DNA of 64,000 nt from Cydia pomonella (Eukaryota; Arthropoda; Insecta; Lepidoptera; Tortricidae): positions 10,788,001 to 10,852,000 of the forward strand of contig NC_084726.1 in NCBI RefSeq assembly GCF_033807575.1. The letters are read 5' to 3'. The notes under the pieces were generated by a model that saw only the letters and a list, made by a program, of their open reading frames with translations, did not search any database and had not been told where the DNA came from. Shown piece by piece: positions 47,139 through 57,500 of the stretch. The translations under genes and the position numbers were made by a program. The stretch's first letter is position 1. Each line of letters opens with the position of its first letter.

Positions 47139-47204
47139 GATGAAGCAATCATTTGAGACTGAAAACAGAAGTGTCTGTTTTCAGTCTCAAATGATTTCTT
47201 CATA
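47139..47204. repeat. Near-perfect hairpin upstream of gene 2
   Basis: TGAAGCAATCATTTGAGACT and on, 30-bp arms with one mismatch (GAAGC/GAAAT ends) and a 6-bp loop. It is about 170 bp upstream of the TATA box. Confidence 0.7.
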
Positions 47205-47432
47205 AAAAAAAAGTTTTTTGTTATACAAGTTTTTTCGTCTTGGCAACATTTTACATAAAAATGTTTTTGATGGGATTTAATTTTTAGTCGAAGTACACTC
47301 TCCTAAGTCGCGGATGACTTGCTTGCGATTTATTGCGACGTTGTTTAATGTGTAGACAAAAGATTTTTTTTCGAGTTTGTGAATGAGATCGTGAAGCACT
47401 TGTCTGTATTTAAGTACATCCTTTTTTTTAAT

Positions 47433-47560
47433 ACTACGTCGGTGGCAATCAAGCAAACGGCCCGCCTGATGGTAAGCAGGCTCCGTAGCCTATGTACGTA
47501 CGCCTGCAACTCCAGAGGAGACGTGCGCGTTGTCGACCCTAAACCCTCCCCCCCCCTCGT
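47433..47560 (+). mobile_element. TACGTCGGTGGCAA repeat fragment
   Basis: Same family as 6936-7228. Confidence 0.65.
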
Positions 47561-47599
47561 TGAGCTCTGGCAACCTTACTCTAGTGTTATTTGGCTGCG

Positions 47600-47935
47600 G
47601 TTTTCTGTAAGGTGGAGGTACTTCCCCAGTTGGGCTCTGCTCTAGATCTAGAATGACATCCGCTGTACTGTGCCCTACTTGAAGCTTTGTGCAGTCTTCA
47701 GTATTCTTAATACTAGTAAATATCTTGAGATTATCCTCATGTAAAAGGCAAGGACAGGTCAACTCAGCGACAAGGTCATTTATATAGACAACAAATAAAA
47801 GCAGGCCCAATTGCGAACCTTGTGGTAATGCGTATCTATTGCGTATGTTCTGTCCCTCACGGGCGCACGCGTACAGCACATCTATATAAATACTAGGTCT
47901 ATGACATTTCATTTCAGTGTATTGTGGCACCACCT
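47600..47935 (-). pseudogene. LINE reverse transcriptase fragment
   Basis: Minus strand reads YALPQGSQLGLLLFVVYIND (RT block with PQGS and FxxYIND), then HEDNLKIFTSI, where the usual YADD is changed to HEDN, so it is inactive. A second piece of the same family, without the RT block, is at about 48400-48560. Confidence 0.65.
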
Positions 47936-48033
47936 ATTTAATGTTTTTTGATGGACACTTTTCATACATAAAGGTTTTGATTCTTTTTCTGCACTCCATA
48001 CCCCCCTCGCTGACAGCTAAATAATGGAGTGTG

Positions 48034-48248
48034 ATATAGGGACCGTGCGCGTTGGAGGGTCTGCCATCTTGTGGCCTGAATCGGAACCATAAACATTCAC
48101 ATTTACACGTCACGTGTTTTCTTGTGCATAGTAGGTTCTGCCATCTTGTGGGCTACATCGGAACAAAAAACATCACATTTACGCCTCGCGCCAAAAATCT
48201 GACGGCTCCTGTGCTGCCTCCTACAGTTCATGCACGCTCCCTATAGTG
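48034..48248. mobile_element. MITE with internal direct repeat
   Basis: Ends TATAGGGACCGTGCGCG and, inverted, TATAGGGAGCGTGCATG. Inside, TCTGCCATCTTGTGG plus about 35 bp occurs twice. Confidence 0.6.
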
Positions 48249-48564
48249 TCAGCTGTAAATAATAGTTCGAAATCGCTCCGGTGGCGCTAGGGTGGCACAG
48301 GGACATGACAAGAACTTATACTACGAGTATATAATAATATAGAGATGAAATGGGGGAGGGGTAACAAATAACCCGACCAAATTACGTAGGTTGTTTTTGG
48401 TATGTTGTCGGGAATGTTAAAACGTGTTCTAATTTTGTCACGTATGTTCTGTCCCTCACGGACGCATGCGTATAAAGTACTAAGTCTATGACATTTCATT
48501 TCGGTGTATTGTGGAGCGACCTATTTAATGTTGTTTAATGGACACTTTTCATACAATGAGATTT

Positions 48565-49360
48565 TACTCCTTCTTATACACTGCTTACAGTAGACGTATT
48601 GTTTATGGAGGGTAGAAGTAAGGAGAAAACTCTTTAAGAGGCTGTCAACACCCAATGTCCTTGAAATTGATGTTACTTAAACAGTCTTTTAAGAAAGACT
48701 ATTTGTTTTAGTCAAGTAAGAAAAATATATGTTCATATTAATTATATTTCAAAGACCGTGGTCGTACTCGATAGTCGATACACGATTGAACGAAATCGGC
48801 TCGATAGAAAATAATTGCAAAGATTGGTCTTAAAATCACAATTAAACGGTTTTATGTCTTTATTGATTTGACTTATGGGTCTGCAATTAAAATCACAATT
48901 TCAAAACATTTATATCTAAACCGTGGTTGAGTTAAATATTACAATAATAATCCACTTTTTTTATTTAAATATTTTTCTTATTATTCCCTTGCCCAGGCCC
49001 AGTAACATGCGACAGTGCTATCTCATTTACTCCGATACAAATAGACAGTGTGCGCGTTTTAGGTATTGACAGCCTCTTAATAGGAAAATAGTTCCAAAGT
49101 TAGTTGTTTCTATAAATAACAGTTCCAAATCTTTCCAGAGTGGCACTAGAGTAGCTATAAACTTAGCCGTTATTGACGGAGTGAAGTGCGCTGTCAATGA
49201 TTTGATTTTTTTTATCAACGACCTTTACACCAAAACAAAATTTTTGCCAAGTCAGTGTAGATTGTGGAATCCACGTAAGAGCCTTTATTTGTGGATCAAT
49301 TTATTACGAATAGCTGGAATGTTTGTTCCTGAGTTTTGGGTGTTTATGAACCATTTTGTA
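48565..49360. other. Intergenic sequence
   Basis: AT-rich. I see no gene or recognisable element. A piece of the TACGTCGGTGG repeat family follows at 49362-49480. Confidence 0.4.
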
Positions 49361-50444
49361 CACCTTGTCGGTTGCAAACAAGCATACGGAATTACGGGCT
49401 ATCTGATGGTAAGCGATCACCGTAGCATATGGACGCCTGCAGCTCCAGGGGTATTACATGCGCATTGCTGACTCTTTAAGTACATCCTCTATAGTTGTTA
49501 CGAGTTTTCTATGTAGGTATTTAATTAGGTATAATATACTTATAATTTAGGAATTTCTATCGCCAGCGCCGGCCGGTTGGTCGATTTGTGTAGGTTTCCC
49601 ACCAAATATATGTGTATTAAACATAAAGGATAAATCTGGTTACTGAAATAAAATATTTCCCTAATTACTCGTATTTAGTGCTACAGGGTATTATTAAAAC
49701 CAAACTTAAGTGAGTGTAAGATATACTTATCGTAAGCATCCATAATTAGTATTTATTGGACCAGTTACAAATTGTGTTCAATTATAACAATATTAATATC
49801 TAAAATGCCTTCTGCTTTATACTTGGGAACTTTATTGTATTTCCTAGCTTAGCTTAGCCTAACTAGCTTAGATAGCTTTAATGGAATGGTATTTTTTTAC
49901 ATTTTCTTTCATTTTCACTATGAAAAAATTTATTTTGGATTGTATAGTTTAAGCTCTTTCAAACGATACCCCATTTGACCTAGTAACTAGACTTTGAAAT
50001 TTTGGACCCTCTCTCATATTGAGCTTTTTCTATAGTAAAAAAAAAAAAAATAACACTTTCAATGCGTTCGGGCTAGCCTTGTTCGTAACTACATATTGCA
50101 AATGGATAGCTTAAGTAGTTCTCGAGATGATTGGCGTTTTGACGCGGACGGACGAAGACGGACAGAGTCGCACCATAAGATAGATAGATAAGATAGATAA
50201 AATCTTTATTCAACCACAACTTACATGCTTTGTGACAAACAAATAACAAGAGAAAAAGAAAATTAACAAGACACAAAAAAAAGTAACATACAATTTGACA
50301 CTAATATCAATAACAATATATTACGTGTCTTATTTTTAGATTAGTAGAGATATTAGTAGAGGTTCATGTGTTGTGGTAAAGAATAGGCGCTGACTCAGCA
50401 TAAATGCTGCAGAGACCACAGCGCTTAAGGGTTCCTTTTGTACC

Positions 50445-50660
50445 TTTTTGGTACGGAAACGTAAAATGAAATGAAAAATGCGCCTATAAAGTAGAAGGTC
50501 CCGGATTTAAATCCTGCTAGGGGCATTTATTTTTGTTTCCATCACAAATATTTGTTCTTGAGTTATGTACGTTGCTATATCTATCTATTATAAGTATATC
50601 AACGTTTAGTACCCACAACACAAGCCTTATTGAGGTTACTGTGGGACTAGATCATAATAC
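50445..50660 (+). mobile_element. Diverged SINE
   Basis: B-box-like GGATTTAAATCC, then TTCTTGAGTTATGTA and CACAACACAAGCCTTATTGA, matching the SINE at 18202-18473 in order. It lies just beyond the gene 1 alternative 3' end. Confidence 0.6.
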
Positions 50661-50873
50661 TTCTAGTTTATTTTATTATTATTTACTAGCCAAAAACCTT
50701 CTTATAATTTTGCTTATCATATAAGAAAAAGTAAAGGTATCTAGAACTAGTAAGGATTCCTAAATTCTGTCCCCATTTCAAATCTCCTAAAATGCTTAAG
50801 TTGGTAGGTACTTTTTGCTAGTGGTATGATAAAATAACTAAAGAAAATACTCGATAATATTGCCCAAAAAATG

Positions 50874-50879
50874 TTTATT
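50874..50879 (-). terminator. Poly(A) signal AATAAA, gene 1 alternative 3' end
   Basis: AATAAA on the minus strand, in the presumed 3' UTR after GPIV-stop. The gene 2 promoter lies about 3.9 kb downstream, so gene 1 plausibly ends here. Confidence 0.5.
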
Positions 50880-50916
50880 GACACCATTTTACATTGACGA
50901 AAAATAGCACAAATCG

Positions 50917-50931
50917 TTAAACAATCGGACC
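50917..50931 (-). CDS. Gene 1 alternative terminal exon (GPIV, stop)
   Basis: A strong acceptor (TTTTTGTTTCAG) is followed in phase 0 by GPIV and TAA. An AATAAA (minus strand) follows 38-43 nt after the stop. It would give the transcript a different C-terminus if the exon at 51460-51555 is skipped or spliced internally. Confidence 0.45.
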   Translation of the reverse strand, partial: GPIV

Positions 50932-51083
50932 CTGAAACAAAAACAAAATATATTAAACCCTTCAGTATTAATTATTGGTAAAATTATTATTGTGACAATG
51001 TTGAGCACCAACGGAGAAGTTGGGGTTCCCTACTTTTACCAACCCAGATGTTCAATAAATACCAACAAGAAGTGAGTTTGGTC

Positions 51084-51408
51084 TCTTCTTCCTCGCGTTG
51101 TCCCGGCATTTTGCCACGGCTCATGGGAGCCTGGGGTCCGCTTGACAACTAATCCCAAGATTTGGCGTAGGCACTAATTTTTACGAAAGCGACTGCCATC
51201 TGACCTTCCAACCCAGAGTGTAAACTAGTCCTTGTTGGGATTAGTCCGGTTTCCTCACGATGTTTTCCTTCACCGAAAAGCAACTGGTAAATATCAAATG
51301 ATATTTCGTACATAAGTTCCGAAAAACTCATTGGTACGAGCCGGGGTTTGAACCCGCGACCTCCGGATTGCAAGTCGCACGCTCTTACCGCTAGGCCACC
51401 AGTGCTTC
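51084..51408 (-). mobile_element. SINE family 2, full length
   Basis: Minus-strand copy of the 22641 element with its head at 51340-51408. It separates the two candidate terminal exons of gene 1. Confidence 0.82.
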
Positions 51409-51459
51409 TAATAATAAGTGAGTTTGGTATTTTTAGACAAATGTAACTCACTTTTTTAT

Positions 51460-51555
51460 TTAGAGTCCCTTCTGCTGTTCCACGCAGTACTCCTTTGCGG
51501 GAGAGAATACACACAGCTTCTTTTTCGATTTGTATCCACCCTGGAACTGTTTTAC
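51460..51555 (-). CDS. Gene 1 terminal exon with stop
   Basis: After the acceptor CGCTTTTATTTCTAG, phase 0 stays open for 31 codons to TAA. It starts VKQFQGGYKSKKKLC and ends EYCVEQQKGL, with two Cys, five Lys in a cluster and no signal of other domains. The stop overlaps TAAATAAA, a possible poly(A) signal. A GT after the first Cys (phase 0) could instead serve as a donor and splice on to the exon at 50917-50931. A longer overlapping reading frame here runs on into a SINE and is less likely. Confidence 0.55.
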   Translation of the reverse strand, partial: VKQFQGGYKSKKKLCVFSPAKEYCVEQQKGL

Positions 51556-54500
51556 CTAGAAATAAAAGCGAAACGGTAAGTAAATCATTTTTGGCAAAAA
51601 ATGTTTGGTACAAGCTTTTATCGCTGAAGGTTTTTTTCCAAAAGCATTCAATTTATCCAATAAAGTTTTTGGAAACATTCAAGTTACTTTTAAAGACCCA
51701 TTTAATGATGTGCAACACGTTCATGGTTTCTGTGTTTTTTGTAACCCCCTTTAAAAAATATTTCTTACAATTTTGAGTACTTTATCCAGTAGCGGCTTAC
51801 AAAATACACCTATACTTTAAATTTATATACCCCTTTCAGCACTCTTAATAGTTTATACCCTCCAATTTGGGTATAAATGAGTAAATACGGGTATATTGAG
51901 TAAATACTCAGTATTTACGCGAGAGTATTTACTCACTACCCATCTCTAGGTGCATGCGAGATGAAGGGAAATTCGTGCGTGCGTTGCTTGCCAATCATTA
52001 AGACGATCGTCAAGGTATGTATGTATGTATGTATGTATGTAAACACTTTATTGTACATAAGAGACAGGTAAAGATACAATAAAAGAAAAAAAAAATGTTG
52101 GCAATATACAAAGGCGAACTTATCCCTATAATGGATCTCTTCCAGTCAACCTTTAAACCTTTTCTCTTCCAGTCAAATTCGTATCAAAACCAGATCAAAT
52201 CGTAATTAGTGATTAAATCTAAATCAGACGCGCATAGGCAGAGCCAATCATTCTATCTTTTTCTTATACTAGTATTATAAGAGAGATGAGTATAGTTTTT
52301 CGATTCTACTATGACTGACACACATTATTAGCTAGACTATAAATTAATAAATTCTTACTTTACTCGATGGAGATTTCAGTTTTACTTGGTTAACTAATTC
52401 CTGAAGGAGAAAATAAAATAAGTAACATTTTATAAAATTGTAAAAACAAGTGTTTTTAGGGTTCCGTACCCAAAGGGTCAAACGGGACCCTATTACTGAG
52501 ACTTCGCTGTCCGACCGTCCGTCCATCCGTCCGTCCGTCCGTCTGTCACCAGGCTGTATCTCATGAACCATGATAGTTAGCCAGTTGAAATTTCTACAGA
52601 TTATGTATTTCTGTTGCCGCTATAACAACAAAAAATACTTAAAAACAGAACAAAATAAATATTTAAGGGGGGCTCCCATACAACAAACATTTTTTTTGCC
52701 GTTTTTATAAATAATGGTACGGAACCCTTCGTGCGTGAGTCCGACTCGCACTTGGCCGGTTTTTTGTTAAGTGGGAAGTAGACCACGTGATCGACCATAC
52801 AAAAAGAGAAATTGTTTTTTTCACTTCGAAATATTTTCCATTCTTCATGATTTTTCAGTATGTTATTGACACAATGAAAAACTAGGTTTACAAGTTATGC
52901 TTTTTTCAAAATTTGCAATACAAAAAAAAAGCGAAACGTCAAAATCAAAGTGATTTGTAAAGATTTAGTTAGTGGAAACCGTTTTCTCCCGAAAGGGAAT
53001 TTCATGGAAAAAGTACCTTTATTTCGTTAGGATCGCAAAGCTATTCTGCCCTCATAATTCACTTCAGTAAGAACAATACAGTTAAAAAGTAGCTGTAATT
53101 TAAAGTAATACGTATTAAACCTGGGGTTGCATTTACTGAATGTTATGAGGTAAGGTAAACCGTCTATTACTGACCACCCTCCAATTACTGGCCACCTTAT
53201 ACTCAAGTAAACTTAAATTGTGTGATTATTAAACAGAATCCCTTTTAGTATAAGGTGGCCAGTAATTGGAGGGTGGCCAGTAATAAACGGTTTACCCTAT
53301 TTACCTACTAAAATATGACTCATGCTCGAACGTTCCGGGTCCGGGCTGAGGTGACCCACACTTCAATTTTCCATAGATCACTCGTTATACAAAACGAAGC
53401 GTCGGACTCCAACCCGCTTTACCGCGAGTCATACTTTAATAAAGTGAGCAATTGTGTAACTACATTAAATTTTATTTTTTATCGATTTTTCATTAAAATA
53501 AAATAAGAGTAATATGTAAAACTGGATAGAAAATGCTGAGCAAGAATGTTATCTCAAGAAATCTGTTAAGAGGGAAGAATAGTTTTCGATCCTAAGGAGT
53601 TAGTACTATATCTATTGCAAATAAAGATTTATGATTATGATTACGAAATAACGGTACTTTTTGTATGAAATATCCATTTCGGGAGACCACGGCTTCCACT
53701 AACTAAACCTCAACAAATCACATTGATTTTAATGTTAATCGCTTCAGCATAATGTATTCTAGGTTTATAGGTTTCGCTTTTTTTCTTAAAACTATTTTAT
53801 TGTTTTTTTTGTATTGCAAATTTTGAAAAAAAAAAGTAAAACCTATAGGTAAACCAAATTGTTTAATGTGTCAATAACATGAAGAAAAAAAATATTTAGA
53901 AGTGGAAAAACATTTTCTCTTTTTGTTTGGACGAGTAGTTGGTATTCTTCCCTCTTAAGTAGATTTAATAAATATTTTTCTGCCCTCAGGCCGAAAAGCG
54001 TCAACTTTCGGCACACCGCGCTAAACGAAGTTGCCGCTTTCTGGTTCCGGCGAACAGAAAAATAGTATACATACCTCCGCCAGTAAATTAAAAAGCCAGA
54101 GGAACAATTCTTAGTTTACTAATGTGTAACATTTCTTATTTTACTATTGTAGAACATTACTTACCGAGGACGTCACTAAAGCCAGCTAAAAAAATATAAT
54201 ATTACATTAATAGGATGGCTGATGATATTACAACGAGAAAGAATTCTATAATAACATAAAACATTCAAACTGTATATTTTTCAAACTATATACATACCAC
54301 TCTACATATAGGTATAGGTGCTAACAAATTAGTTACCGATATGACATGGTAAGTACATTAAACTAATTAACTTTAATAGAAATTAAAAAAAACTTTTCAT
54401 AGGTATCATTTTTTTTGCTCGCCGAACAAACAAAAATATATTATTCTATCTAAAAATAATCATCATGTGGTAACTGACAAGATAAACGTCACGTCAACAA

Positions 54501-57500
54501 TTGTTCGTCTTAAATGTCATTGACAACGTGTCATTTGATTTGTCAACGTAAACTGGCCGCAAATTTCCTGCTACCTAAAGGTTGTCTGGAAGAGATCGCT
54601 TTTTAGCGATAAGACCGCCTGTTGTTACCTGGTTCTGTTTTCCTTTAAAATTCATTTGTAGTTTTACATGTATGTAAAATGTATAATTGTTGGTGCAATA
54701 AAGAATACTTACTTACTGGCCGGTTCTAATCGTATGATAAAATTAAATTATGTCTTATCCAACCTCGACATTGGGAGAATCATCAACACCTTAATGGAGC
54801 CATAACACGAAAAATTGATTGAAGTGGCCAGTTAAGTGTCAGGTAAAAGAGGTTCTAGAATCTGTTCTCATTTAATTATCTTATTAACGGGGTGTTTTTA
54901 AGTAGCAATTATTATTTTTTCAATTTTCTCCAAAAAAACACTAAACCTACATACAATGTTTCGGCCTTAAATATACTACAGGAGCCGAGTATATCAGCTA
55001 TAAAAATATTGGTAGCTAATTGGTTAGCACAAACTTATTTTTTTTAACAAAACAGAGTCGAACCAAGTTAACTCTGCATAGCAAAATTATGACCACATCA
55101 TTTTTGGTCATGAAATATTGGCTAGATATAACGATAAGTAGGGCCAAGCAGATATAATTTATATAAGAATTGCTAATATATAATTGTAAGGCTATTTTGA
55201 TCAATGGAAGTTGTCAAAAGTAAATGATTGGATATCGCACCCGGTCCATAGTTTCACATAGTTTTTTTTTACGATTAGTACCAATAAAATATGAATCGTG
55301 TACTCACCATCTGCAATAAAAATATATTTTATTAGTAAATATATTATGGCCAGGACCTGTTTTGTGTATAGTAGCTGGAATAGCTATAGACACCAAAAAC
55401 TTCCACGGCGCTCTTATTAAAAAAAATGAAAAGTGAATCGACGAAAGCAAATTAAAACCTGCTCACAAAATTTCACGAGAATCGGTTGAGAAATACGACC
55501 TGTACGGCTACCACCAGTTTGACACCGCCATATTCGCTGCGTGTGCGTAACTTACTATCTATGCATCTCGCTCGTGCTCGCATATTAGTGCGAGCGAGAT
55601 AAATAGAAAGTAAGTTACGCAGACGTGAGCGAATATGTCAGTTTGACACTGATAAGGCAGAGAAGAACAGGCATACGAGAACAATTTTTATCCAAGCTGA
55701 AATGGAGAACTTATTTTTTCTTTATAATTTATAAACAAAAAAATAATATAATAGAGACATTCTTACACAAATTGACTAAGTCCCACGGTAAGCTTAAAGA
55801 TTGTGTTGTGGGTACTCAGACATCGATATATATAATATACAAATACTTAAATACATAGGAAACACCCATGATTCAGGAACAAATATTATCACACACATAT
55901 CACACACATGCATTTACCGGGATTCGAACCCAGGACCATCATGAAGGCAGGGCTACTGCCTACTAGGCCAGACCGGTCGTCATAAATTTAATGTAGGTAC
56001 CTGTAAAGCCTCGTCCTTTTGCTTAGGCGAAATCTGAAATCGTATACAAATGCACCTTTAAAAAATTATATTTAGTATGTACTATAATAAAAAAAAGCCG
56101 GAGGTCGCGGGTTCAAACTCCGGCTCGTACCAATGAGTTTTTCGGAACTTATGTACGAAATATCATTTGATTTACCAGTCGCTTTTTGGTGAAGGAAAAC
56201 ATCGTGAGGAAATCGGACTACTCCCAACAAAGCCTAGTTTACCCTCTGGGTTGGAAGGTCAGATGGCAGTCGCTTTCGTAAAAACTAGTGCCTACGCGAA
56301 ATCTTGAGATTACTGGTCAAGCGAACCCCAGGCTCCCATGAGCCGTGGAAAAATGCCAGGACAAAGCGAGGAAGAAGGAGATGTACTAATCACTTGTCTG
56401 TCATTTTATAATTATAACTTTTATATTTGCAAGGAAGAGAGAAAACATAAATTAATTTATTCAGGCTTATAAAGTTTTATGAATACGGGGGTTAGACTAG
56501 TATTTCAACGTCTAACTATATGCTGTTTTTAAACCTGTTTAATTCTGCATGTACTTTTTTAAACCATTGAACTGTATCTAAAGTTTACCATGAGTAATCA
56601 ATAATAGAAAAAAGATTTGCCATAATTACGAATAAGGAGTGAAAATAACCCCCGAAAATACAATGGATTTGGCATTTTGAAAGATCTCCGTCTGCACTAG
56701 CGCCCCCAACGGCGAAAATAAATGCGTTAGCCCTCATTACATGGCCACTGTGAAGTCAAATTAAATTGTAATTACGACAATCATTAGCGTAATTACTCAC
56801 CGAATCACTTAAAGTTGTCGCGCTAGACAGCTGAAAAATAAATAAAAAAGATATTAATTTACCGGCTAACTAAACGATTTTCATGCAGTAATGATGAAAA
56901 GAATCGCCTCTCAAATGTATCGCTTGCGGGGTACCTAGCACGAACAGCTTGCTGGTAGATATAGCGGAGAAATGGGACTGTCCATTTTTTGTCACTGGGC
57001 GTCTGCTGTCCTGTGTAGCAAGACCCCAAATGAAGCTGTGAGACCTAGGTTAAGATGTACTAACACTGGTATAGTAAGCCTGTATACTCGTATAACTAAG
57101 AATCTATGGGTAAATTGGCCTAAAATAAATAAAGAAATAAATAAATTCGGAGAAATTTGCCACCGAATGGACAGGTTTCTATTTTGGTATATTTTTTTTT
57201 CTACTACTTCTTTTTTTCTAAGCTACTTGCCACTTATCTGACGGATAAAGTCATCGTTGGCGTTTTACAATCTTAAAATAACTGGTAGATAAAGTGCTAA
57301 GTTTTGCTTGTTAATTTAATTTATTTGTTAAGCTATCCGATGCTTTGTGTATGTGACACACATTACTCATTTATGACATTTAATGAGACCTGTTTTTATT
57401 TGTACAATACAATACAATACAAATACACTTTATTGCACACCTCAATACAGAAACAGTACAAATAATACAACACATAAAGAAGAGGTAAACAACAGGCGGT

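Larger units (their letters stand above)
52768..53957. mobile_element. DNA element with about 250-bp terminal inverted repeats
   Basis: 52768-53045 and 53642-53957 are inverted copies, diverged by indels; ends are TTAAGTGGGAAG and CTTCCCTCTTAA. Shared blocks include TTCAAAATTTGCAATAC and TTTAGTTAGTGGAA. Two MITEs (53151-53297, 53316-53440) are nested in the loop. No ORF. Confidence 0.7.

Noticed and set aside
51149..51613. 154-codon minus ORF
   Set aside because: It joins an intron, part of the gene 1 terminal exon in a different frame, and a SINE. The phase-0 reading of the exon ends at a stop at 51460.
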